Part shown: positions 17,832-26,349 of the stretch, in pieces
Numbering within the stretch: the stretch's first letter is position 1
Layout of the letters: every line of letters starts with the position of its first letter
Assembly (NCBI RefSeq): GCF_002836595.1
Contig: NZ_PJBB01000003.1
Span: 310,001 to 374,000 of the forward strand
Source: Tenacibaculum sp. Bg11-29
Lineage (GTDB): Bacteria > Bacteroidota > Bacteroidia > Flavobacteriales > Flavobacteriaceae
Length of the DNA stretch: 64,000 bases
Direction: 5' to 3'
The notes under the pieces: generated by a model
Databases searched by the model: none
Told to the model about the DNA's origin: nothing
Seen by the model: only the letters and a program-made list of their open reading frames with translations
Translations under genes and position numbers: made by a program

Positions 17832-18605
17832 ATGAGAAATCGCGGAAATTTAAAAATTAGGTTTTTAATTGGTGCAGCAATTGCATTGTTCGCTTTGGTA
17901 AAGTATTGTTCTAACGCAGAAACAAACCCTTACACAGGTAAAAAGCAACATATTTCTATTTCACCAAAACAAGAAATTGCAATTGGTTTAAGTAGTGCTC
18001 CACAAATGGCACAACAGCATGGTGGATTACACCCTAGTCAGAAGTACCAGGATTTGGTAGATAAAATTGGCGCAAAATTATTAAGAAATAGTATTGCTAA
18101 AGAATCTGGCTATCCTTTTGATTTTCATTTACTGAAAGACGAAAGATCAATTAATGCATTTGCTTTACCTGGCGGACAAGTATTTATCACCTTTGCGTTG
18201 TTTTCGAAATTAAAAAATGAAGATCAATTAGCGGGCGTTTTAGGTCATGAAATTGGTCATGTTATCGGTCGTCACTCTGCCGCCCGTATGGCCAAACAAG
18301 ATTTAACACAGGGTTTACTCTCAGGAGCCTCTGTTGGGTTTGACCCTAGTACCGCCCAAGGAATGGCTTCTATAGCTAATGTAATTAACATGAAATATGG
18401 TAGAGGTGATGAATTAGAGAGTGATGATTTAGGTGTTAAATTAATGGTAGATGCAGGCTATAACCCTGAAAGTTTAATTGGCGTCATGAAAATTTTAAAA
18501 CAAGCAGCAGGTCCAAATAGAACACCTGAATTTCAAAGCACACACCCAGATCCTGAAAATAGAATTGAAAAAATTAAAGAAGCTATTCGTAAGTATCGTA
18601 AATAA
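17832..18605 (+). CDS. M48-family metallopeptidase
   Basis: 257 residues. One N-terminal hydrophobic segment (FLIGAAIALFALVKY), signal or anchor, followed by the peptidase domain. The zinc motif HEIGHVIGRH begins near residue 139, and ELESDDLGV near 196 provides the third ligand. HPDPENRIEKI near the end is typical of Oma1/BepA-like short M48 proteins. Expected role: periplasmic or membrane-associated quality-control protease. It stands alone, divergent from phhA, and is followed by a repeat-rich gap. Confidence 0.92.
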   Translation: MRNRGNLKIRFLIGAAIALFALVKYCSNAETNPYTGKKQHISISPKQEIAIGLSSAPQMAQQHGGLHPSQKYQDLVDKIGAKLLRNSIAKESGYPFDFHLLKDERSINAFALPGGQVFITFALFSKLKNEDQLAGVLGHEIGHVIGRHSAARMAKQDLTQGLLSGASVGFDPSTAQGMASIANVINMKYGRGDELESDDLGVKLMVDAGYNPESLIGVMKILKQAAGPNRTPEFQSTHPDPENRIEKIKEAIRKYRK

Positions 18606-18613
18606 CTGCAAAC

Positions 18614-18689
18614 GTCATTACGAACAAAGTGAAGTAATCTTAAACTTGTTTAATTGATATTTACAGATTGCTTCATACCTCGCAATGAC
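18614..18689. repeat. REP-like long imperfect inverted repeat
   Basis: Starts GTCATTACGAAC...GAAGTAATCT and ends AGATTGCTTCA...CGCAATGAC; the outer (GTCATTacG/CGcAATGAC) and inner (GAAGtAATCT/AGATTgCTTC) arms pair. The motif resembles the GTCATTGCGAGG...GCAATCT elements dispersed in many flavobacterial genomes. It lies 9 bp after the M48 stop and could act as a transcript end. Not flanked by an obvious direct repeat. Confidence 0.6.
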
Positions 18690-18760
18690 AGATTAGAGAA
18701 TAATTCTGTAACATTTCTAATAAAAAAGCTACTTATAAATATAACTTTAAATTAATAGCT

Positions 18761-19025
18761 ATGAGTTTTGGAGGTGCATCATATATGATTACAAGTTTAA
18801 AGAATAATAAAAGAAATCGAAAGAATGCTTTTTAAAAATTTAGAACGCTACCAAAAAGACCATAAAGGTTAACTACATCTTAATAAACTCATTACAGACA
18901 AGGAACTGAAAAAAATTAGACTTCGAATAAGAAAACAAAAAAGAAATTCCTTAATTAAAAACATCGTGCTCTTAATTTTCGCCTTTCTATTTCTATACTT
19001 TCTTGTTGGTTTCGTTATTTTTTAA
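18761..19025 (+). pseudogene. Broken small membrane-protein gene
   Basis: An ATG at 18761 opens MSFGGASYMITSLKNNKRNR and stops at 18835. A second frame continues with LERYQKDHKG, a stop, then LITDKELKKIRLRIRKQKRN and a hydrophobic tail ending VGFVIF, stop at 19023-19025. Together they resemble a conserved small flavobacterial protein (MSFGG...MIxxLKNNKR, charged helix, one transmembrane segment). At least one frameshift and one in-frame stop separate the parts, so it is probably decayed. Confidence 0.6.
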
Positions 19026-19202
19026 AACACTATAGTACACAAGCTATTTTGTGTAACATCTACAAAAATGTAAATAAGCCTAGCCCTGATTGAAGCGTTT
19101 GTTTGAGCTCTTTTTTATTTTTCTTAAAAAAAGCGAGTGCGGAAAGCGGGAAATAGCTTCACCTTATTTATAGCAAACAATCGGTTTCGTTATTTTTTAA
19201 AA
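19008..19202. repeat. Structured element flanked by a 20-bp direct repeat, upstream of gpmI
   Basis: GGTTTCGTTATTTTTTAAAA occurs at 19008-19027 (the tail of the broken gene) and at 19183-19202. The 155 bp between them hold a hairpin TACACAA/TTGTGTA at about 19037-19056, the 9-bp arms AAGCTATTT (19041-19049) and AAATAGCTT (19151-19159), and a core starting AGCCCTGATTGAAGCG (from 19082) and ending GCGGAAAGCGGG (to 19150) around an A/T-rich hairpin. The core resembles a conserved structured element I associate with many flavobacterial intergenic regions; the Rfam family is not certain. Could be an ncRNA or a small mobile element. Confidence 0.55.
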
Positions 19203-19247
19203 AAGAGGTGAAAATCTTTCTTACTTTTGTTTTTTAACACACAACAA

Positions 19248-20765
19248 ATGAACAAGAAAGTAATTTTAATGATATTAGATGGCTGGGGAATTACCCAAGA
19301 TCCTAAAGTATCTGCCATATATAATGCAAAAACACCTTTTATAAATTCGTTATACGATAAATTTCCACATGCTGAATTACGTACCGACGGTGAACACGTA
19401 GGTTTGCCCGAAGGACAAATGGGAAATTCTGAAGTTGGACACATGAATTTAGGTGCAGGTAGAATTGTATATCAAAATCTTGCTAAAATTAACAAAGCTG
19501 TTAAGCACGGTACTTTAGCGAAAGAGACTGAATTATTAAATGCTTTTGAGTATGCTAAAAAGAATAATAAAAATGTTCATTTTTTAGGACTCGTTTCTAA
19601 CGGAGGAATTCACTCTCATATAGATCATCTAAAAGGATTATTAACAACTGCAAACGAGCATAATTTAAAGAACGTATTTCTTCATGCTTTTACTGATGGT
19701 CGTGATTGTGATCCTAAATCTGGAAAATACTTTATTAACGACATTGAGGAGCATATGCAAAAAACTACTGGTGAATTGGCAACAATTACAGGTCGTTATT
19801 ATGCAATGGACAGAGACAATCGCTGGGAAAGAATTAAACTAGCATATGATGCTTTAATTGACGGAAAAGGTGATTTTTCGACAAATGCTATTGAAAGCAT
19901 TAAAAAAAACTACACTGAAAATATTACTGATGAATTCGTGAAACCTATTATTATGGTGAACGAAGACAAGCAACCTAAAACAACTATCAAAGAAGATGAT
20001 GTAGTTATTTTCTTTAATTTTAGAACAGATAGAGGTCGTGAATTAACAGAAGCTTTAAATCAAAAAGATTTTCCTGAGTTTAACATGAAAAAAAGGTCTC
20101 TGTATTTTGTTACCATGACAAATTATAATGAAGCTTTTAAAGATATTAAAGTAATTTACAACAGTAATAATATTGAAAATACTTTAGGGGAAGTTTTAGA
20201 AACTACTGGTAAAACTCAAATTAGAATTGCTGAAACTGAAAAATACCCACATGTAACGTTTTTCTTTTCTGGCGGAAGAGAACAGCCGTTTAAGGGTGAA
20301 AAACGTTTATTATGTCCATCCCCAAAAGTAGCTACTTACGATTTAAAACCAGAAATGAGTGCTCATGAAATTTGTGATGCTATTGTTCCTGAACTAAAGG
20401 AAGGAACAGTAGATTTTGTATGCTTAAACTTTGCTAATGGTGATATGGTTGGTCATACTGGTGTTTTTGAGGCAGCTGTAAAAGCCTGTGAAACCGTAGA
20501 TAATTGTGTAGAAAGCGTTATTACAACTGCTTTAGAAAATGATTACACAACTATTTTAATTGCCGATCATGGTAATTGTGAAACAATGATGAATCCTGAC
20601 GGGACTCCTCACACAGCACATACTACAAACCCAGTACCAATGATTTTAATTGACAAAGAGTTAAAATCGATAAAAAATGGTGTTTTAGGTGATATTGCTC
20701 CAACTATTTTACGACTAATGAATGTAGCGCAACCTAAAGAAATGACACAACATTCACTTATTTAA
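19248..20765 (+). CDS. gpmI: 2,3-bisphosphoglycerate-independent phosphoglycerate mutase
   Basis: 505 residues from the ATG at 19248, the standard length; a TTG seven codons upstream belongs to the promoter box. The N-terminus VILMILDGWG, the catalytic-serine segment MGNSEVGHMN near residue 60, GGIHSH, DGRD and the C-terminal metal sites VCLNFANGDMVGHTG and ADHGNCE are all present. Role: interconversion of 3- and 2-phosphoglycerate in glycolysis, with Mn2+. A TACTTTTG box at 19222-19229 lies 18 nt before the ATG. The thioredoxin-like gene follows after 6 bp, so the two may be co-transcribed. Confidence 0.97.
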   Translation: MNKKVILMILDGWGITQDPKVSAIYNAKTPFINSLYDKFPHAELRTDGEHVGLPEGQMGNSEVGHMNLGAGRIVYQNLAKINKAVKHGTLAKETELLNAFEYAKKNNKNVHFLGLVSNGGIHSHIDHLKGLLTTANEHNLKNVFLHAFTDGRDCDPKSGKYFINDIEEHMQKTTGELATITGRYYAMDRDNRWERIKLAYDALIDGKGDFSTNAIESIKKNYTENITDEFVKPIIMVNEDKQPKTTIKEDDVVIFFNFRTDRGRELTEALNQKDFPEFNMKKRSLYFVTMTNYNEAFKDIKVIYNSNNIENTLGEVLETTGKTQIRIAETEKYPHVTFFFSGGREQPFKGEKRLLCPSPKVATYDLKPEMSAHEICDAIVPELKEGTVDFVCLNFANGDMVGHTGVFEAAVKACETVDNCVESVITTALENDYTTILIADHGNCETMMNPDGTPHTAHTTNPVPMILIDKELKSIKNGVLGDIAPTILRLMNVAQPKEMTQHSLI

Positions 20766-20771
20766 AACATT

Positions 20772-21305
20772 ATGATAAAAAAAACAATATACACACTGAT
20801 TATTTTATTGATCGTCTCTTGTGCGACTGTACCTAAAAACCCCGCAAAAAAAGACAAAGACGGAGACTTGATTGGTATTGCTACAAAAAAAGATTTTCAA
20901 CAAGAGCCATACGCATCAGAATGGTTTAATGACTTTTATAGCTATTATGAAATAGACAAAAGTGCCACAGACAAATTAAAGCCTCATTTAAAAAATATAA
21001 CTATTAAAGGTTTTATGGGAACTTGGTGTGGTGATAGCCAGCGTGAAATTCCTAATTTTTACAAAACCCTAGATCAAGCTGAATTCAACTACAAAAACTT
21101 AGAATTAGTAACTGTAAATCGCAAAAAAACAGCGAACGGTTTAGAGAAAGGATACGATATAATTCGTGTTCCTACTTTTATATTTTATAAAAACGGAAAA
21201 GAGATTGGACGTTTTGTAGAACACCCTATTGATGGTAGTACAATTGAAGAGGACATTTTTAAAATAATTTCTGGTAAACCATACACACATCCGTATCAAA
21301 AATAA
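20772..21305 (+). CDS. Thioredoxin-fold lipoprotein with a CxxS site
   Basis: 177 residues. A lipobox near residue 16 (LLIVSCAT) marks it as a lipoprotein. The thioredoxin-like core has GFMGTWCGDSQREIP near residue 85 and VPTFIFYKNGKEIGRFVE with the conserved cis-Pro. The site is Cys-Gly-Asp-Ser, so the second redox Cys is missing; it may form mixed disulfides or have no dithiol redox role. It begins 6 bp after gpmI; the promoter box of map lies just behind its stop. Confidence 0.88.
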   Translation: MIKKTIYTLIILLIVSCATVPKNPAKKDKDGDLIGIATKKDFQQEPYASEWFNDFYSYYEIDKSATDKLKPHLKNITIKGFMGTWCGDSQREIPNFYKTLDQAEFNYKNLELVTVNRKKTANGLEKGYDIIRVPTFIFYKNGKEIGRFVEHPIDGSTIEEDIFKIISGKPYTHPYQK

Positions 21306-21334
21306 CCGTAAATTTGCGCCTCAATATTTTTAAG

Positions 21335-22138
21335 ATGATTAAAGCTAAAACTAGAGAAGAAATAGAAATTATGCGCGAAAGTGCATTAGTAGTATCAAGA
21401 ACATTAGGTATGCTTGCTAAAGAAGTAAAACCTGGAGTTACTACCTTATACCTTGATAAACTTGCAGAAGATTTTATTCGTGAGCAAGGAGCTATTCCTG
21501 GTTTTTTAGGATTATATGATTTTCCAAACACACTTTGCATGAGTCCTAACTCACAAATTGTTCACGGAATTCCTAATAATACTCCTTTAAAAGAAGGTGA
21601 TATCATTTCTATTGACTGTGGTGCTATTAAAAATGATTTTTATGGAGACCATGCTTACACTTTTGCTGTAGGTGAAATTGCTGCCGAAACAAAAAAACTT
21701 TTAGATGTTACTAGAGAAAGCTTATACGTTGGTATTCGTGAATTAAAGGTTGGTAACCGTGTTGGTGATGTTGGTTTTGCTATTCAAGATTTCACCGAAA
21801 AACATGGTTACGGAGTGGTTCGTGAATTGGTTGGTCATGGTTTAGGACGTGTTATGCATGAAGATCCTGAAATGCCAAATTATGGACGTAGAGGTCGTGG
21901 TAAAAAATTTATTGAAGGTATGGTTGTAGCTATCGAACCTATGACAAATATGGGAACTCATAAAATATTACAACATAACGACGGTTGGACAATTACTACT
22001 TTAGATAATAAACCTTCGGCTCATTTTGAACACGATGTTGCCATTGTTAATGGTAAACCTGAGTTACTTTCAACTTTTAAATACGTACACGAAGCTTTAG
22101 GTATTGAAACTAATGAGGAGGAGGAATTCAGACTCTAA
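21335..22138 (+). CDS. map: Methionine aminopeptidase, type I
   Basis: 267 residues from the ATG at 21335; the TTG further upstream is part of the TAAATTTG promoter box at 21309-21316. Metal ligands are visible: SIDCGAIKNDFYGDHAYTF (both Asp), GHGLGRVMHEDPEMPNYG (His), AIEPMTN and HFEHDVA (both Glu). Role: removal of the initiator Met from nascent proteins. It is followed closely by a GxxExxY gene and a methyltransferase gene on the same strand. Confidence 0.97.
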   Translation: MIKAKTREEIEIMRESALVVSRTLGMLAKEVKPGVTTLYLDKLAEDFIREQGAIPGFLGLYDFPNTLCMSPNSQIVHGIPNNTPLKEGDIISIDCGAIKNDFYGDHAYTFAVGEIAAETKKLLDVTRESLYVGIRELKVGNRVGDVGFAIQDFTEKHGYGVVRELVGHGLGRVMHEDPEMPNYGRRGRGKKFIEGMVVAIEPMTNMGTHKILQHNDGWTITTLDNKPSAHFEHDVAIVNGKPELLSTFKYVHEALGIETNEEEEFRL

Positions 22139-22149
22139 TTAGAATCATT

Positions 22150-22539
22150 ATGAACGAAGATCTTTTATACAAGGAAGAAGCCTATAAAATTATTGGAGCC
22201 TGTATGGAAGTTCACAAGTTCTTAGGCAAAGGTTTTAATGAAATTGTATATGGAGATGCTTTAGAAATAGAATTTCAATCTCAAAATATATCATATCAAA
22301 GAGAAGTTAAATTCAACATTAATTATAAAGGCAAAATTATTCCTCATTATTACTTTGCTGATTTTGTAATTGACAACAAAATAATACTTAAAATTAAAGC
22401 CATTAAAGAACTTAATTCAAGCCATGTAAAACAAACTTTAAATTATTTAGCTACCTCTAAATTAAATCTTGGGCTACTTATAAATTTTGGTGAAGACAGT
22501 CTAAAATATAAAAGAGTAATTTTAAATAAGTTAGTGTAA
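22150..22539 (+). CDS. GxxExxY-family protein with altered nuclease-like site
   Basis: 129 residues. The family signature appears as GKGFNEIVY near residues 25-33, and the PD-(D/E)xK-like core as ADFVIDNKIILKIKAIKEL. In typical members the last strand reads (I/V)ELKA or EIKA; here the acidic residue is Lys (LKIKA), so the presumed metal-binding Glu is lost. The family is widespread in Bacteroidota, often in several copies, and its function is unsettled. It lies 11 bp after map and 13 bp before the methyltransferase. It may be an inactive copy. Confidence 0.82.
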   Translation: MNEDLLYKEEAYKIIGACMEVHKFLGKGFNEIVYGDALEIEFQSQNISYQREVKFNINYKGKIIPHYYFADFVIDNKIILKIKAIKELNSSHVKQTLNYLATSKLNLGLLINFGEDSLKYKRVILNKLV

Positions 22540-22552
22540 ATTCGAGAAATCT

Positions 22553-23323
22553 GTGTCTTTTTTTAAAACCATATTAAATACTATTCCTAGGCCATTTTTA
22601 ATTAAAGCTAGCTATTTGGTTCGTCCAGTAATTGCATGGTGGTTAAAAGGTGATAATTTTACCGACCCAATTGATGGTAAATCGTTTCGTAAGTTTTTAC
22701 CTTATGGTTATGGTAAGCAACGAGAAAATGCACTTTCACCTTCTACACTATCTTTGGAAAGACATCGTTTACTTTGGTTATACTTACAAAATGAAACCGA
22801 TTTTTTTTCTTCGGATAAAAAATTAAAAGTATTACATATTGCTCCTGAACAATGCTTTCTAGACATTTTCAGAAAACAAAAAAACTTAGAGTATATTACT
22901 TCAGATTTAGAATCACCAATTGCTGATGTAAAGGCTGATATTTGTGACTTACCTTTTAAAGACAATGAGTTTGATGTTGTTTTTTGCAATCATGTACTAG
23001 AACATATTCCTGATGATACCAAAGCAATGCAAGAGCTGTATCGCGTTTTAAACACTGGTGGCTTTGGAATCTTTCAAATTCCGCAAGACTTAAATAGAGA
23101 AATTACTTTTGAGGATGACTCTATTACCGATCGTAAAGAACGTGCCGAAATATTCGGTCAATACGATCATGTACGCGTGTACGGTCGTGATTATTTCAAC
23201 AAACTCCGTTCAATCGGTTTTAAAGTTGATGAGGTTGATTTTACAAAAAAAATCGCTCCAGAAAAACTAGAACGATTTGCTTTAATGAAAGGCGAAATTT
23301 TGCCTGTATGTTTTAAAGGTTAG
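22553..23323 (+). CDS. Class I SAM-dependent methyltransferase
   Basis: 256 residues with a GTG start. The N-terminal 90 residues (RPVIAWWLKGDNFTDP, RKFLPYGYG) are a conserved extension seen in flavobacterial members. The Rossmann core follows: LKVLHIAPEQCF (SAM loop, without a classical GxGxG), YITSDLESP, DICDLPFKDNEFDVV and NHVLEHIPDD. Substrate unknown. It ends 4 bp inside convergent apbE. Confidence 0.85.
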   Translation: MSFFKTILNTIPRPFLIKASYLVRPVIAWWLKGDNFTDPIDGKSFRKFLPYGYGKQRENALSPSTLSLERHRLLWLYLQNETDFFSSDKKLKVLHIAPEQCFLDIFRKQKNLEYITSDLESPIADVKADICDLPFKDNEFDVVFCNHVLEHIPDDTKAMQELYRVLNTGGFGIFQIPQDLNREITFEDDSITDRKERAEIFGQYDHVRVYGRDYFNKLRSIGFKVDEVDFTKKIAPEKLERFALMKGEILPVCFKG

Positions 23324-24294
23324 TTTACAAACTCTTGTAAATTATTATCATTGTCGTTATACAATAAAACCACTTTTAGTTCAGGATGCTTTACTAAAAA
23401 ATCTTTTGTTTTATCTAACCCCATAGCTAAAAAGGCAGTCGCATAAGCATCTACATCAGCACAATCTCCTTTTAAACGCACAGATACACTTAAAAGATTA
23501 CTTTCAAAGGCTAATCCAGTTTTTGGGTTTACTGTATGTACAATTTTCTCTCCATTTTTATTCATTTTATATTTCCTGTAATTTCCTGAAGTAGCCATAG
23601 ACTCACCATCTAATTCAATTACTTTTTGAAGTGATCGTGTACCATCAACATTTGGTTTTTCAATAGCTACCTTCCATAATCCCCCTTCCTTTCTTCCTCG
23701 AGCTCTTATTTCCCCACCTATTTCAATCAAATAATTTTTAACATTCTTGCTTTCCAAAAACCACCCAATAACATCAATACCATATCCTTTTGCAAATGCA
23801 TTTACATTAAATTCGATGTTAGAACTCTCTCTGTATACCTTACTATTTTCAAGCTTCACCTTATCAAACCCTACCCCATCCATAAGCTCAGCGACTTCTT
23901 CTGAACTTAAATTTTTCTTTTCTTTCCCCGATCCAAATCCGTATGCATTAATTAAACGCCCTATAGTAGGATCAAAATACCCATCAGTTTCGTTATAAAT
24001 TCGTTTTGCTTTCTCAAATACATCTATAAACATACCATCTACAACCACTGTTGAATCACCTTTATTAATTCTAGAAATATCAGAAGTAGCTATATAAGTC
24101 GACAACGATTTATTCACCAAAGCAAACAAACTATCAATAGACCCCTGATAATCAACTTCATTCAAATAAGTAATATGGTAAGTTGTACCAAAAACTAAAC
24201 CTTCAAGCTTTGTTTCTTTTATTTTATTTTCTTGCGCACAAGACACAAATAAAAATATAACAACATTCGCTAAATAAAATATATTTCTAATCAT
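23320..24294 (-). CDS. apbE: FAD:protein FMN transferase (lipoprotein)
   Basis: 324 residues. Lipobox FLFVSCAQ near residue 19. ApbE hallmarks are GTTYHITY, SDISRIN, NAFAKGYGIDVI, YLIEIGGEIRARG, SMATSGNYRKY, HTVNPKTG and DVDAYATAFLAMG. Role: covalent attachment of FMN from FAD to Thr/Ser of periplasmic-facing flavoproteins such as Nqr or Rnf subunits, with Mg2+. It converges with the methyltransferase gene (4-bp overlap) and diverges from the OmpA lipoprotein. Confidence 0.95.
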   Translation of the reverse strand: MIRNIFYLANVVIFLFVSCAQENKIKETKLEGLVFGTTYHITYLNEVDYQGSIDSLFALVNKSLSTYIATSDISRINKGDSTVVVDGMFIDVFEKAKRIYNETDGYFDPTIGRLINAYGFGSGKEKKNLSSEEVAELMDGVGFDKVKLENSKVYRESSNIEFNVNAFAKGYGIDVIGWFLESKNVKNYLIEIGGEIRARGRKEGGLWKVAIEKPNVDGTRSLQKVIELDGESMATSGNYRKYKMNKNGEKIVHTVNPKTGLAFESNLLSVSVRLKGDCADVDAYATAFLAMGLDKTKDFLVKHPELKVVLLYNDNDNNLQEFVN

Positions 24295-24414
24295 CTTTTT
24301 AATTTATCACAAAAATAATTCATTCTCACTTCATAAAAGATTGTTAATTATATTTTTTATGTACGCATTTTCATAAATTTGCGTTGTTATCACATAATTA
24401 TAAAACAATACAAA

Positions 24415-25263
24415 ATGAAGAAAATATTTTTATTTATTGCTGCTTCTCTTATACTAGCCTCATGTGCTTCTACTAAAGAAATGGAAGCTTTGAAAGCAAA
24501 GCATGAAAAAACAAAGGATGAATTATTAACTGTAAAAACTAATTTAACGAAGTGCTTGATCGAAAAAGAAAGCTGTCAAGACAAAGTTTCTTCTTTAAAG
24601 AGTTCTGTTGGTGATTTAAAGAAAGACAAACAAAACACGCTTCAACAAGTAGAAAACTTAACTGTTTTAACTAAAGGTGCTAATGACAACATTAAAGAAA
24701 CATTAACTCAATTAAGTAAAAAAGACAGGTATATAAATAGAATTAGAGCTGCTGCGTCTAAAAAAGATTCATTAAATTTAGTTGTCGCCTTTCACTTAAA
24801 AAAAGAACTACAACAAGGTATTGATGATGAAGATATACAAGTAAACGTTGAAAAAACTGTTGTATTTATTTCTATCTCAGATAAACTATTATTTAAAAGT
24901 GGAAGTTACACAATCTCTGATAAGGCATCTAAGGTCTTAGAAAAAGTTGCCACTGTTGTTAACGGTCAACCAGAAATGGATGTTATGATTGAAGGTCACA
25001 CTGATGACACTCCTGTTTCTAAAGGTTCTAGTATAAAAGACAATTGGGGGCTAAGTGTTTTACGTGCAACATCAATTGTTCGTGAATTACAAAACAAATA
25101 CAAGGTAGCACCAAGCAGATTAATTGCAGCTGGTAGAGGTAGCTATGTACCTTTAACTACAAACGACACAACTGAAAATAAAGCAAAAAACAGAAGAACA
25201 AAAATCATCATTCTTCCTCGTTTAAATCAATTCTTTGAATTATTAGAGCAAAAAGCTGAATAA
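24415..25263 (+). CDS. OmpA-family peptidoglycan-binding lipoprotein
   Basis: 282 residues from the ATG at 24415; a TTG twelve codons upstream is the end of the promoter box TAAATTTG (24374-24381). Lipobox ILASCAST gives lipidated Cys near residue 17. Residues 20-110 form a coiled coil. The C-terminal OmpA/MotB domain carries DVMIEGHTDDTPV, LSVLRATSIVREL, ....RLIAAGRGSYVP and KNRRTKIIILP, the peptidoglycan-binding residues. Expected role: tether between outer membrane and cell wall. A very strong terminator follows. Confidence 0.94.
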   Translation: MKKIFLFIAASLILASCASTKEMEALKAKHEKTKDELLTVKTNLTKCLIEKESCQDKVSSLKSSVGDLKKDKQNTLQQVENLTVLTKGANDNIKETLTQLSKKDRYINRIRAAASKKDSLNLVVAFHLKKELQQGIDDEDIQVNVEKTVVFISISDKLLFKSGSYTISDKASKVLEKVATVVNGQPEMDVMIEGHTDDTPVSKGSSIKDNWGLSVLRATSIVRELQNKYKVAPSRLIAAGRGSYVPLTTNDTTENKAKNRRTKIIILPRLNQFFELLEQKAE

Positions 25264-25276
25264 CTTACTATAGTAA

Positions 25277-25326
25277 GCAAAACAAAAAAAAGACCATTCA
25301 TATGAATGGTCTTTTTTTTGTTTTGC
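25277..25326 (+). terminator. Strong rho-independent terminator (perfect 24-bp arms)
   Basis: A 50-bp perfect palindrome centred on TA at 25301-25302; the inner arm is AGACCATTCA, extended by an A8/T8 tract and GCAAAAC/GTTTTGC. It closes the OmpA gene and isolates it from the ribosomal protein operon. Confidence 0.9.
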
Positions 25327-25413
25327 ACTAATTTTAAAAAGAACATATTACTCATTTACTTTTTAATAATTTAAAACAGAAAAACAATAGTATTAAATTA
25401 AACTAACTCGCTA

Positions 25414-25444
25414 TTTGTTAACCAAATAATTAGTCGTACATTTG
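25414..25444 (+). promoter_or_regulatory. Promoter of rplM-rpsI
   Basis: TTTG at 25414-25417, 19-bp spacer, TACATTTG at 25437-25444: a full Bacteroidota consensus. The ATG of rplM is at 25502, so the leader is about 50 nt. Confidence 0.65.
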
Positions 25445-25501
25445 CAAACCTTTTTTAAGGGTAAAATCATATATTAATAAACAAAAACTAATCGTGTAAT
25501 T

Positions 25502-25957
25502 ATGAACACATTAAGTTACAAAACAGTATCAGCAAACAAAAACACTGTTAACAAAGAGTGGGTTTTAGTTGATGCGGACGGGCAAACGTTGGGTCGTCTA
25601 GCTTCTAAAATAGCAATGCTAATTAGAGGTAAGTACAAACCAAATTATACTCCTCACGTAGATTGTGGAGATAACGTGGTTGTTATCAACGCAGAAAAAA
25701 TTGTTCTAACTGGAAAAAAATGGACTGATAAGTCTTACATCCGTCACACAGGATATCCAGGAGGTCAAAGATCATTAACTGCTACAGAAATGTTCGAAAA
25801 AGATCCTACAAGATTAATCGAAAAAGCAGTAAAAGGAATGTTACCTAAAAATAAATTAGGAAGCGCTTTATACAAAAACTTGTATGCTTATGCAGGTACT
25901 GAGCACCAACAAACTGCTCAAAACCCAAAAGCAATTAACCTTAACGATCTTAAATAA
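25502..25957 (+). CDS. rplM: 50S ribosomal protein L13
   Basis: 151 residues, full length for L13. Recognised from WVLVDADGQTLGRLASKIA near the N-terminus, DNVVVINAEKIVLTGKK and KGMLPKNKLG. Structural protein of the large subunit. Its TAA overlaps the rpsI ATG by one base (TAATG), giving the classic L13-S9 coupling. Confidence 0.98.
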   Translation: MNTLSYKTVSANKNTVNKEWVLVDADGQTLGRLASKIAMLIRGKYKPNYTPHVDCGDNVVVINAEKIVLTGKKWTDKSYIRHTGYPGGQRSLTATEMFEKDPTRLIEKAVKGMLPKNKLGSALYKNLYAYAGTEHQQTAQNPKAINLNDLK

Positions 25958-26343
25958 TGGAAACTGTACACAAAATAGGTAGAAGAAAAACAGCAGTTGC
26001 TCGTATTTATCTTTCAGAAGGTAAAGGAAACATTACTGTAAATAAAAAAGAGTATAAAAACTACTTTACAACAGGTACTTTACAATACAAAATCCAACAA
26101 CCTTTAATGTTAACTGAGAACTTAGAGTCTTATGACATTAAAGTAAATGTATATGGTGGTGGTATTACAGGTCAAGCTGAAGCAATTCGTTTAGCAATTA
26201 CTAGAGCATTAGTAGCTATTAACGAAGAGCACAGAGCTGTGTTGAAACCAGAAGGTTTATTAACTCGTGATCCTAGAATGGTTGAACGTAAGAAATTCGG
26301 TCAGAAGAAAGCACGTAAGAAATTCCAGTTCTCTAAACGTTAA
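25957..26343 (+). CDS. rpsI: 30S ribosomal protein S9
   Basis: 128 residues. IGRRKTAVARIYLSEGKGNI at the start and the invariant C-terminus KARKKFQFSKR, whose end reaches the decoding centre, are present. It shares one base with the rplM stop. A 154-bp gap with several inverted repeats separates it from rpsB. Confidence 0.98.
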   Translation: METVHKIGRRKTAVARIYLSEGKGNITVNKKEYKNYFTTGTLQYKIQQPLMLTENLESYDIKVNVYGGGITGQAEAIRLAITRALVAINEEHRAVLKPEGLLTRDPRMVERKKFGQKKARKKFQFSKR

Positions 26344-26349
26344 TAGTAT

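Noticed and set aside
19028..19182. tRNA gene or insertion sequence in the gap before gpmI
   Set aside because: No cloverleaf with a T-arm motif and no transposase frame; only a short structured element fits.
20772..21305. Active thioredoxin disulfide reductase
   Set aside because: The site is CGDS, lacking the second cysteine, so only a thioredoxin fold is claimed.
25277..25326. 50-bp perfect palindrome as an operator or replication site
   Set aside because: A/T tracts around a G+C stem directly after a stop codon fit an ordinary, if unusually long, terminator.
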